Source: a virus. From it: DNA of 36,043 nt. The stretch's first letter is position 1; each line of letters starts with the position of its first letter. The position numbers and the translations under genes were made by a program. This document shows, in pieces, positions 1-7,446 of this stretch. The notes below the pieces were generated by a model. The model searched no databases and was not told the origin of the DNA. It saw only the letters and a list, made by a program, of their open reading frames with translations. The DNA lies in IMG/VR virus record IMGVR_UViG_3300009149_006374, positions 1-36,043 of that record. One strand, written 5' to 3'.

Positions 1-2
1 GT

Positions 3-185
3 GTTAATATAATATTATTCCATATGGTTATAGAAATCTGTGAGAAAAATGGATTCCTTCTTTTATCTTTTGATATAGCTGGGGAAGGTAATAATATGAT
101 TCAACCAATTGAAGAAAATACAATTAAAAATTGGGTAATCAATACACAACTAAAAAAATTCGAATTTGAGGTAACGAATGAATAA
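3..185 (+). CDS. C-terminal end of an unknown protein (partial)
   Basis: An open frame enters from the left edge and ends at the TAA at 183-185, giving about 60 residues of C-terminus with no stop codons. It overlaps the ATG of the next gene (178) by 8 nt, the same kind of overlap seen between genes throughout the window, which supports it as real coding sequence. The fragment is mixed hydrophobic and acidic and carries no motif I recognise. The true start lies outside the window. Function unknown. Confidence 0.6.
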   Translation, partial: VNIILFHMVIEICEKNGFLLLSFDIAGEGNNMIQPIEENTIKNWVINTQLKKFEFEVTNE

Positions 186-1224
186 AATTAGAATTGTAAA
201 CTGGTTACTAACCAGACGCTGTAACTTGCGCTGTGACTATTGTGCAATCGTTAAAGACTATAAGGGGATGCCTGGAGCGTATCCCCTTATGTCTCATTAT
301 AAAAATGATGAAATGACAACCAGTGATGTAATTAATGGTCTTAAAAAATTTAAACTACACAATCCTGACTGTTTCCATATACTGTATGGTGGAGAGCCAT
401 TGTTACGAAAAGATTTAGCAACTATAATAAAATTCTGTAATGAAGAAAATATTCATTATACAATTATTTCAAATAATACAAAAGAAATCGATTCGTTGAT
501 AAAAAAATTAGTAACAGATGTTAAAGGTAAAATAAAAGGATTTACTGCATCTATTGATCCTGTATTCTTTGACTTTGAGAAAGATGAAAATACTATTGAG
601 GATAGAGTAGTTAAAAGTCTTTATGGTTTTGCAAATTTAAAATTAATGAAAAATTTTGTCAAAGATGTAGTTGCAGAAATTACTGTAATGAAACATAACC
701 AAAAAGATTTATATAGATTGGTAAACCTTCTTACAGAAGAAGGAATAAACAGCGACATAACATTTATTGACATTGCAAAAAATCCATACTATGATTTTTC
801 AAATATTTCAGACCCAAATTTACTCGTCGAGACATCACCTGAATTGGCAAATCAGTTTCAAATGATATCAGATAGTGATGCTGATGTTCATATGAAAAAA
901 GTTTTATTACCTGAAATATGGAATATATTACCATCAAATATGGATTGTAAAATTGATGAAAATCTTCATAATGTTTCAGTCGATGCAGATGGAACTATTA
1001 GATTATGTTTACGAATAAGAGGCACAACAACACCAACATTAATAAATCTCAAAAATATATTTGATGATAATAATGAAGTAACAGAATTAGCTCATTCTTG
1101 TATTAGAATAGATAAAAAAGAATATTGTGAGCTATGTAATCATACTTGTCATATAATGAGCAAATATATAAATGACAATGATACAGGACCAGAAGATTTG
1201 GTTCATCTAAACAGGAGGAGTTAA
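178..1224 (+). CDS. Radical SAM enzyme with SPASM-like C-terminal cysteines
   Basis: The protein has 348 residues. Residues 15-22 hold the radical SAM CxxxCxxC motif (C15, C19, C22), which binds the 4Fe-4S cluster that cleaves S-adenosylmethionine; GGEP at 71-74 is the usual SAM-contacting motif. A C-terminal cysteine set (C257, C277, C308, C317, C320, C324) looks like a SPASM/twitch domain binding auxiliary iron-sulfur clusters. Members of that group usually modify peptides or proteins (RiPP maturases, anaerobic sulfatase maturases), so a polypeptide substrate is likely but not shown. The gene starts inside the end of the upstream frame, and an AGGAGG near its own 3' end serves the next gene. 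It lies just upstream of the ubiquitin-like cassette; whether the two are linked is inference. The family call is firm, the substrate unknown. Confidence 0.88.
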   Translation: MNKIRIVNWLLTRRCNLRCDYCAIVKDYKGMPGAYPLMSHYKNDEMTTSDVINGLKKFKLHNPDCFHILYGGEPLLRKDLATIIKFCNEENIHYTIISNNTKEIDSLIKKLVTDVKGKIKGFTASIDPVFFDFEKDENTIEDRVVKSLYGFANLKLMKNFVKDVVAEITVMKHNQKDLYRLVNLLTEEGINSDITFIDIAKNPYYDFSNISDPNLLVETSPELANQFQMISDSDADVHMKKVLLPEIWNILPSNMDCKIDENLHNVSVDADGTIRLCLRIRGTTTPTLINLKNIFDDNNEVTELAHSCIRIDKKEYCELCNHTCHIMSKYINDNDTGPEDLVHLNRRS

Positions 1225-1227
1225 GGT

Positions 1228-1572
1228 ATGGAATTCGATCCCGAAGTAATTCAAAATGCTATTCAGTTTTGGCAGAAATTAAATTCAGAAAAAGAAGTTA
1301 TGATTAAATTTACAAAGAAAGATAAAACAATAAGGTTTATGAAATGCACATTGGATTTTCAAAAGATTCCACAAATTGATCATCCGAAAAAAGTAGACAT
1401 AGCAAAAATTTTAAAATTGATGCAAAACAGTGGAATATTACATGTATATGATCTTGATAAAAAAGGATGGCGTTCAGTTCCCTTTAATACAATTGAATAT
1501 ATAGAAGCTGGGAATAAAAGGTATAAAGTTGTACCGATTAAACGTCTTGGTGCAAAGAAAAATGAAAGTTGA
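1228..1572 (+). CDS. Small phage protein, SH3-like/DUF2693-type
   Basis: The protein has 114 residues. The middle has a basic beta-strand pattern (VMIKFTKKDKTIRFMKCTL) and the C-terminal half carries GWRSVPFNTIEYIE. This 'K-D-x-x-R-x-M-x-C-T ... W-R-S' arrangement resembles small proteins of T4-like phages annotated as DUF2693 or WYL-like small beta-barrels, but I recall this from pattern only. The gene follows the radical SAM gene by 3 nt with a strong AGGAGG ribosome site (about 1213-1218), so it is translated in the same operon. Function unknown; nucleic-acid binding would be a reasonable guess for a basic SH3-like barrel. Confidence 0.6.
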   Translation: MEFDPEVIQNAIQFWQKLNSEKEVMIKFTKKDKTIRFMKCTLDFQKIPQIDHPKKVDIAKILKLMQNSGILHVYDLDKKGWRSVPFNTIEYIEAGNKRYKVVPIKRLGAKKNES

Positions 1573-1945
1573 AAAAATACAAACCACAACATTAGATAGA
1601 ATTATAAGAGAAATTCCTTCATCTAATATGACTCAAGAAATAAGAGAGTTATGTGATTTAATTATGAAAGAAGAAGTTCCAAAAATGAAATATCCACAGC
1701 TTGCACCAAAAGGTCCAAATAAATTTGCTATAATTGAGATAGATGGACCTAATAAAAAACAAAAAGGTTTTCTAAGTCTTGAAAGAGAAACAGAAGAAGA
1801 TTACATCGGCGTATTATGGACATTAAGATTGGATAAAAAAGAGAATCCTTTAAGAAAAAAGGTAGTCCATAAAATTGAAGGAAACAGTGCAAAGAAGATC
1901 ATTTATCAATTTGCGAAACTTGTAAAATTTTATAGAGGAGAATAA
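1562..1945 (+). CDS. Hypothetical protein, 127 aa
   Basis: I place the start at ATG 1562, which overlaps the end of the previous gene by 11 nt. A TTG at 1529, preceded by AAAAGG, would add 11 residues and cannot be excluded. The protein has a helical N-terminus (residues 10-40), a Pro/Lys linker (MKYPQLAPKGPNK), and a strand-rich basic C-terminus. No recognised domain. Its stop is followed one base later by the next ATG, so it is tightly coupled to the E2-like gene and belongs to the same operon. It may be an accessory part of the cassette, but nothing in the sequence shows a role. Confidence 0.7.
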   Translation: MKVEKIQTTTLDRIIREIPSSNMTQEIRELCDLIMKEEVPKMKYPQLAPKGPNKFAIIEIDGPNKKQKGFLSLERETEEDYIGVLWTLRLDKKENPLRKKVVHKIEGNSAKKIIYQFAKLVKFYRGE

Positions 1946-1946
1946 A

Positions 1947-4589
1947 ATGTTTTCACAGTTAGACGAAATTAGAATCAACAATACATATGCTAGTTCAATG
2001 ATTGCTGATTACGAAAATGGTGATCCTAAAAAAGAATCAAAACCAATTATAAATAAAAGAACAATGCGAACAGAAGAATTGTTAGATAAGTTAAATAAGT
2101 TAACTGATTTAAAACCCAAGGAATTTGTAATAAATCATTTGTTTCCCCCTAACTGTAGATATTTTGAACAATACAGTGAGGGATTTTTAGTTGTAATTGA
2201 AGAACCTCCAGCATATAGAACAATTTCATCTGATTCTGATTATGTAAATGAACTACAAAGTCTTAAATCTTCTGGCAAATTAGAGGAATATGGTTATAAA
2301 AATTGGTTGAAAGAGAATACAAAACCTTATAAATTTAATCTTGCATTGCCATATGTTGTATTCTTTCTATCATTTAATAGTAGTTTTGAGTTGCTTGGTG
2401 GAAAAATGTTTTTTAGAACACAACCAATATCAGGATTCAGTGATATACTATGTAAAGCTCCATTTTTAAATATAAACGATAGTCAAACTATTTGTTTTGG
2501 GGATAAGATTCATAGAGGGCCGCATAGAAGCATATTCGCAGATGTTAATTACGTAGTATCAACATTTTGGTCCACTATTTTTAATAATGATTATATGTAT
2601 AATTATATTGCATATCAAGATACTCCAATATTAGGTAACTATTTTTCATGGGAATATCATTCTCATACAGATCCAATGTTTATATATAAAGCAGATTGGA
2701 TTAAAGCAAAGGATATGACTGTACAGTCAACTGTCAATGAATTAAGAAATTGGATATTACATCGTCATAGGAGTGAGAGTTCTAGCAAAATTGGCTACAG
2801 TTCATTAAAGTCAATATTTAATTCACATAGTAAAAAAGATATGGAAAAAATTCCAAGAATAGATGCTAGTGATATGTTGATATATGATGTAGCTCAATAT
2901 ATATATTTAGATGATGTTGTGTATTTGAGAGTTGGTGATTCATTTAAAGATAAAAACGGAAAGAAATTATTTGTTGATTCGTTTTTAGGATTTAGAAACA
3001 TGTCAGATCCTGTATATGTGAATATTCAACACGAAAACGGTAAAATATTTAGAATGATGTTGAATTCAAATACCAAGAAATTTCTATTAGATAAAATAAA
3101 AGAAGAACGATATGTTACACAAACCACTTTACCAAATGGTACAGTTATAAAATACGGCGATATTATATCAATGAAGGATACATATGATCGTCTTGTATAT
3201 AGTAAGATTCATTATTTAAGACATGCTACAAATGGTCATTTAGAAGCTAGAATTGGAAGCGAATACTATTTTATAGATAGTCTACCTACAGACACTGCTG
3301 TTCTTGATATGTCAAACCCAGATTATTTTGGTAATAAATTAGAAATGGGAAAAGAATATTTTGTATTAAGACGAGATCGTAACCATCAAAATCCGAACTT
3401 ACCAATTTCTACAGCAATATTTAATGAAATAACTACAAATCAATATAAAGGTCTTATATTACTACTTACAGATACAGATAAATATAATAAAGGTAATACA
3501 TATAAAGTAGACCTCAATAACTCAGGAAACATGAAAAGAATTTTTCAAAAAGAAGAATTAAAAGAACTGCCTCCTGTATTTAGATTGGGTAAAAAATTGG
3601 TATATCTTCAAGATCAAAATAAAAGAAATGGAGAAGGAGATCTAGAAACAGCTTATTCTTCATATGAATTTGGAGTTGGCTTTATGCCTCAAATGGCAAT
3701 AAGAAAAGCTTCAAAGAATATTACTAATGGTCTATTAATTAAAGATGATACATTTACATTGAAAAGCTGGGATTATGATATTGAATTTTCAATAGGTGAT
3801 AAAGTTGTTGTTGCCAATTGGGAAAATCCCGTTGATATGTTGACTATAAAACAGATTAATGGTTTTGTAGAAAATAAAGATTCAGGTGATATCACATTTG
3901 TAATGGCCGATAAAAACGGCAAGATGTATGAGCATGTTTATATTGACGGTAAGAACAGTTCTGTAAAAATAGGTTCAGTCAGAAAAATAACAAATAAATA
4001 TGGTGATTTAAGTGCTGGTATGAAGATTGTGGCTAAGGAATCAGGTATTTCAATGTTTCCGAAAAAAGATAACAACATCATCATTGGCTTTATAATTGAT
4101 ACTGGAGTAGAAGAGCCATTTATTCTTTGTTCAAATGCTTGTACATTATGGTATAGCGATGTTATAAATAAATTTGATAAAATAAAAATGGGAACTAAAG
4201 CATGGAAAGCAAAAGATCATGCTCCGATTAATCCATCAAAAATTAGAATACAAGCGGGTGATAGTTTTAATGGCCAATCAACTTATAAAAATAATTATGG
4301 TTTTGTGGCCCATATACCCATAGATTCAAGAAGTATAAGAGCACAACATCTTGACTATTATGATTCATATTTAGAAGCATATGTATTTGACAAACGCTTT
4401 GTAAGTGATATAAAATTTGATTCTATTTTGAATCCAAGATTAACTACAAAACAGGAAAATGATTTAGGATTTGTTCATGCGTTTCCAACATTTCATGGAT
4501 CGTATATTGAAACAAAAAATACCTTTTCAAGTGCCCTGTATCCAAACGACCGAAGGAGTATTATCAATGTTCCCAATAGTGGTGAATGA
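1947..4589 (+). CDS. E2 family D-like (PRTRC-B-like) domain fused to a long C-terminal region
   Basis: The protein has 880 residues with a strong ribosome site (GAGGAG, 1935-1940). Residues about 100-235 follow the pattern of the prokaryotic E2 family D (Prok-E2_D, found in PRTRC cassettes): strands LALPYVVFFLSFN, then APFLNINDSQTICFGDK with candidate catalytic Cys183, then an aromatic helix-rich tail (FADVNYVVSTFWSTIF). E2 proteins carry an activated ubiquitin-like protein as a thioester on this Cys. Residues about 300-880 are beta-rich and show recurring short segments such as YLRVGDSF, IKYGDIISM, FSIGDKVVVANW and IRIQAGDSF, suggesting several SH3/KOW-like barrels. Such a fusion is unusual for an E2. 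The 3' end overlaps the JAB gene by 23 nt. The E2 call rests on motif pattern only; the C-terminal region is not identified. Confidence 0.62.
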   Translation: MFSQLDEIRINNTYASSMIADYENGDPKKESKPIINKRTMRTEELLDKLNKLTDLKPKEFVINHLFPPNCRYFEQYSEGFLVVIEEPPAYRTISSDSDYVNELQSLKSSGKLEEYGYKNWLKENTKPYKFNLALPYVVFFLSFNSSFELLGGKMFFRTQPISGFSDILCKAPFLNINDSQTICFGDKIHRGPHRSIFADVNYVVSTFWSTIFNNDYMYNYIAYQDTPILGNYFSWEYHSHTDPMFIYKADWIKAKDMTVQSTVNELRNWILHRHRSESSSKIGYSSLKSIFNSHSKKDMEKIPRIDASDMLIYDVAQYIYLDDVVYLRVGDSFKDKNGKKLFVDSFLGFRNMSDPVYVNIQHENGKIFRMMLNSNTKKFLLDKIKEERYVTQTTLPNGTVIKYGDIISMKDTYDRLVYSKIHYLRHATNGHLEARIGSEYYFIDSLPTDTAVLDMSNPDYFGNKLEMGKEYFVLRRDRNHQNPNLPISTAIFNEITTNQYKGLILLLTDTDKYNKGNTYKVDLNNSGNMKRIFQKEELKELPPVFRLGKKLVYLQDQNKRNGEGDLETAYSSYEFGVGFMPQMAIRKASKNITNGLLIKDDTFTLKSWDYDIEFSIGDKVVVANWENPVDMLTIKQINGFVENKDSGDITFVMADKNGKMYEHVYIDGKNSSVKIGSVRKITNKYGDLSAGMKIVAKESGISMFPKKDNNIIIGFIIDTGVEEPFILCSNACTLWYSDVINKFDKIKMGTKAWKAKDHAPINPSKIRIQAGDSFNGQSTYKNNYGFVAHIPIDSRSIRAQHLDYYDSYLEAYVFDKRFVSDIKFDSILNPRLTTKQENDLGFVHAFPTFHGSYIETKNTFSSALYPNDRRSIINVPNSGE

Positions 4590-6177
4590 TGGTCAAACAG
4601 CATTTCCAGATGATGATATATATTATATTATATGTAAAGAAGGAGTCTATTTGAAAAAGAGACTTGGGGTGATGGAAAGCATTGCCCCAGTCAAAAACAT
4701 TTCTATTTTGCAAAGTGTCAATACAATGGCAAAAATGCATATTAGAAAGATTCCTGCAAAAACTGCTCAAGAAATTATAAACTTTTTTAAAGCAGTATAT
4801 AAAGAACATTTTTCAGAAGCAATAGTATTGTTGTTTTATAATCAAGAAACAAAAAAACATAAAATTATATGTCCAGTTCAAGAAGTAAGTGGTGCCGCAG
4901 CAGATTATAATAAAGGGATAGTTATTGAAGGTTATGATATGATCGGCACTATTCATAGTCATGCTTCAATGTCAGCTTTTCATTCGGGTATAGATGATAA
5001 AGACGAAGAATCATTCGATGGACTTCATATCACATTTGGTAATATACGGGATGATGATATAAGCGTATCAGCATCAATTGTAGCAAATGGTTATCGTGTT
5101 ATGGTTGATCCAAGAGATTATATAAATCAGTTGGAATTGACCGTTGATATTGATGAAAATATTCAAGTTCCATATTCAAGAACATGGAAATGGGATAAAA
5201 CCCAAAATAAAATGGTTGAAGTTTCCAATAATCGTTTCTATACAAAACGAAATTATGATCAAAGATATAAAATAAAAATAGCGAAAGATCCTAAATTCAA
5301 TCCAATATGGATGGAGCGTGTTACTAAGAAGGTATATACAACCAATTGGCATAAGGGATGGTATGGCCACAATGCACATAATCCATTCTATGGCGATTTT
5401 GATCCAGATTTATGGGAAGGTTGGCACGGACATAATGTTAATAGAGCTGTACCTTTAATAACATCAAAACCAAGTATTGTTCCAAAACCAACAATTAAAG
5501 ATACCATTCCTGCTGAAGATAAAAAAATAACAGCGTGTGATGACTGCGCATTTAAACATCATAAAATGAATTTTATATTAGATAAATTGAATGATGAATC
5601 TAAAAAAGCAGTGTTGGAATGGGCTCTCGATGAACTAGATAGTAATGCAGATTATATAATGCGCGAAACAATAAAAGATAGTGATGTTGAATTGACTCAT
5701 TATCATTGTGTTGCCTGCAATGGTAGATTTTCAGTAGATGAACTTGAAGATGATGCATGTTGCCCTACATGTGGAGTCGATGATTATCTGGACGAAATTA
5801 CAGCATCCGAAATGATGTTAAGTGATGTAGAATTTGTACATAGTGGGCATATTAGCGATGAAGTAGAAACATTTATGATTTATTGTAACCATTGTGGAAG
5901 TTCATTTTCAAAAGATTTTCTAAGTGGTGGAAACACATGTCCAGCTTGTAATGGAATTATAAATCCTGATCAAGAAATTTCAAGTGAAGGTTATAAAATA
6001 AAACAGGCTGGCGCAGATTCTGGAACATTTTTAGATCCAGATAGAGAAGCCATTGAACAGGCAATTGAGGCTGATAAAGACTTGGAAAAAATACCAATTC
6101 CAGGTCAAGAATCTATTCCAATAAAAGTAAAGAGATTTGGAATATTTGATAAATTGTTAAAAAGAGGAAAGAAATAA
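4567..6177 (+). CDS. JAMM/JAB metallopeptidase (deubiquitinase-like) with zinc ribbons
   Basis: I start the gene at ATG 4567 because GAAGGAG (4551-4557) precedes it; longer frames from 4471 would run deep inside the E2-like gene. The protein has 536 residues. The N-terminal domain (about 50-190) is a Prok-JAB: Glu84 upstream, then an exact H-x-H-x7-S-x2-D zinc motif at His130, His132, Ser140, Asp143. Such enzymes cleave isopeptide bonds or trim ubiquitin-like precursors. The C-terminal half has CDDC at 324-327 and two zinc ribbons (C381/C384 with C399/C402, and C440/C443 with C458/C461), which could bind substrate or nucleic acid. A His/Trp/Gly-rich linker (about 258-300) joins the halves. 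The gene sits between the E2-like and E1-like genes, as expected for a PRTRC-type cassette. All JAMM residues are present, so it should be active. Confidence 0.88.
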   Translation: MFPIVVNDGQTAFPDDDIYYIICKEGVYLKKRLGVMESIAPVKNISILQSVNTMAKMHIRKIPAKTAQEIINFFKAVYKEHFSEAIVLLFYNQETKKHKIICPVQEVSGAAADYNKGIVIEGYDMIGTIHSHASMSAFHSGIDDKDEESFDGLHITFGNIRDDDISVSASIVANGYRVMVDPRDYINQLELTVDIDENIQVPYSRTWKWDKTQNKMVEVSNNRFYTKRNYDQRYKIKIAKDPKFNPIWMERVTKKVYTTNWHKGWYGHNAHNPFYGDFDPDLWEGWHGHNVNRAVPLITSKPSIVPKPTIKDTIPAEDKKITACDDCAFKHHKMNFILDKLNDESKKAVLEWALDELDSNADYIMRETIKDSDVELTHYHCVACNGRFSVDELEDDACCPTCGVDDYLDEITASEMMLSDVEFVHSGHISDEVETFMIYCNHCGSSFSKDFLSGGNTCPACNGIINPDQEISSEGYKIKQAGADSGTFLDPDREAIEQAIEADKDLEKIPIPGQESIPIKVKRFGIFDKLLKRGKK

Positions 6178-6178
6178 T

Positions 6179-6859
6179 ATGAATATTGTTATTATTGGAT
6201 TAGGTGGCATCGGCTCTATACTATGTGAACGAATCGCAAGATATATAAAATATTCAGGCGATCCTGGCGCAAAAATATTACTCGTTGACGGTGATTCATA
6301 TGAACCTAAAAATTACGAACGTCAAGATTTTACTAGAATGGGTAATAAAGCAGAAGTGAAAGCTGCCGATATGAAAATGCAGTTTTCAAGTTTAGATGTA
6401 GGTTCTTTCCCTTCCTTCGTGAACGAAACAAATACCGGTCACATTATAAAAGAAGGATCTATCGTATTTATGTGTGTTGATAACCATCCAACCAGAAGAC
6501 TTGTATCGTATTACTGTAAACAATTAAATGATATTATATTAATTTCTGGTGGGAATGAACTAACAGATGGCAACGTACAAATCTATGTTAGAAAATCTGG
6601 TGTAGATATAACACCAGATCTCTGTTCTTATCATCCTGAAATTGAAACACCAGATGATAAGCATCCAGAAGAAATGACATGTGAAGAATTGGCAATATCA
6701 GAGCCACAGTTGTACTTTACAAATCTTACAGTAGCAACCTTTATGTGTCAAGCATTTTACAATGTTGTTATTAAACAACAGTGCGAGAAGTCAGAAATAT
6801 ATTTCGATATGCTTCAAATGGCTGCTCGCGCCCAAACAAGAATCGTGAAAAGTAAGTGA
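6179..6859 (+). CDS. E1/ThiF-family ubiquitin-like activating enzyme
   Basis: The protein has 226 residues. A Rossmann nucleotide-binding motif GLGGIG occupies 7-12; the acidic strand end D37/D39 and the N45-x-x-R48-Q49 motif match the ATP-binding and arginine positions of MoeB/ThiF/E1 enzymes; D101 and R106 match the later D-x-x-x-x-R motif. C168 in MTCEEL and C149 in DLCSYHPE lie in the region where PRTRC-type ThiF proteins carry conserved cysteines, and one may take the thioester. The family adenylates the C-terminal glycine of a ubiquitin-like protein; here the likely substrate is the product of the next gene. The start follows the JAB stop by one base. Fold and adenylation residues are clear; pairing with the ubiquitin-like protein is inference from adjacency. 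Confidence 0.88.
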   Translation: MNIVIIGLGGIGSILCERIARYIKYSGDPGAKILLVDGDSYEPKNYERQDFTRMGNKAEVKAADMKMQFSSLDVGSFPSFVNETNTGHIIKEGSIVFMCVDNHPTRRLVSYYCKQLNDIILISGGNELTDGNVQIYVRKSGVDITPDLCSYHPEIETPDDKHPEEMTCEELAISEPQLYFTNLTVATFMCQAFYNVVIKQQCEKSEIYFDMLQMAARAQTRIVKSK

Positions 6860-6869
6860 TTTGCAAATC
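6858..6869. promoter_or_regulatory. Perfect 12-bp palindrome upstream of the ubiquitin-like gene
   Basis: GATTTGCAAATC is its own reverse complement. It overlaps the stop of the E1 gene and lies 31 nt before the ATG of the ubiquitin-like gene, where an operator would sit. About nine such palindromes are expected by chance in a window of this size, so the evidence is position only. Confidence 0.2.
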
Positions 6870-6900
6870 AACCAAAAAAAAGTGAAAAGGAATTATTATC

Positions 6901-7365
6901 ATGGCACAATACAAAAGAGAAACTCTAGAGGGTAAAACAGTTCGTGATCTTCGTCAACTCGTTGTAAAACTGGGTATTGTTGGGTATACCAAGAAACCCA
7001 AAGATGTTATCATCGATGCTATTATGGCCAAACATGGCGTAGCAGGTTCAATCTCCACTGCTGCAATGGTATCTGACTCTGGTCTGTCCGGAGTAGAAGC
7101 AACATTTCAAAGCTCCATCACCAAACCTGATCTGGCAAAACGTGATCGCTTGAGCACCACAATTCAAGTATCATGTGGAGCATCAACAGGTCGTTTTCCT
7201 GTAACCGGGCGTTCCGTTGCCGAGGTTGGTGAATTCCTTCGGGAAGTATTGAACGTTGATAAATTGTCCTCAGGACTTATCAATGGTAAAGAAGTACCGG
7301 CAGATTATATTCTTAAAGCCGGTGACAATCTTGAGTTCCTGAAACCCGCAGGTAAAAAGGGATAG
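6901..7365 (+). CDS. Ubiquitin-like beta-grasp protein with N-terminal Rho-N/SAP-like domain
   Basis: The protein has 154 residues. Residues about 8-45 (LEGKTVRDLRQLVVKLGI, then GYTKKPKDVIIDAI) match the helical Rho-N/SAP/LEM-type nucleic-acid-binding module. After a Ser/Thr-rich linker, residues about 83-154 form a beta-grasp pattern: TTIQVSCG, GRFPVTGRSVAEVGEFL as strand and helix, a short NGKEVPADYILKAGD loop, and LEFLKPAGKKG ending in an exposed glycine. PRTRC protein C (Prok_Ub) likewise ends in a short tail closing with KG. The gene lies between two E1-like genes and has its own terminator (7383-7416). It is visibly richer in G+C (28 of 60 bases in each of two lines I counted, 7081-7140 and 7141-7200) and uses CGT for most Arg where neighbours use AGA, suggesting high expression or a different origin. 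The AAAAGGA ribosome site is good. Confidence 0.72.
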   Translation: MAQYKRETLEGKTVRDLRQLVVKLGIVGYTKKPKDVIIDAIMAKHGVAGSISTAAMVSDSGLSGVEATFQSSITKPDLAKRDRLSTTIQVSCGASTGRFPVTGRSVAEVGEFLREVLNVDKLSSGLINGKEVPADYILKAGDNLEFLKPAGKKG

Positions 7366-7382
7366 TAGTAGTCTCCAAAATG

Positions 7383-7416
7383 AAATGGGGGATCATAATG
7401 GTCCCCCATTTTATAT
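7383..7416 (+). terminator. Rho-independent terminator after the ubiquitin-like gene
   Basis: A perfect 10-bp stem AAATGGGGGA (7383-7392) and TCCCCCATTT (7402-7411) with a 9-nt loop is followed by TTATAT. It stands in the 81-nt gap between the ubiquitin-like gene and the second E1-like gene. Termination here would raise the amount of ubiquitin-like mRNA relative to the downstream enzymes. The T tract is short and overlaps the stem, so read-through is likely. Confidence 0.75.
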
Positions 7417-7424
7417 AAAATAAA
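7413..7424 (+). promoter_or_regulatory. ATATAAAATAAA motif, possible promoter element (copy 1)
   Basis: This 12-nt string directly follows the terminator and precedes the AAAGGAG of the second E1-like gene. The same string occurs at 17384-17395, again just before a ribosome site, and a close relative (AATATAAAAAAAGGA) lies after the terminator at 20883. It could be a core element for the phage polymerase, but AT-rich strings recur by chance in this genome. Confidence 0.2.
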
Positions 7425-7446
7425 AATCGAAAGGAGACTGGTATGT

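Noticed and set aside
4471-4566. In-frame 32-codon extension of the JAB gene
   Set aside because: It lies deep inside the E2-like gene without a ribosome site; GAAGGAG before ATG 4567 sets the start.
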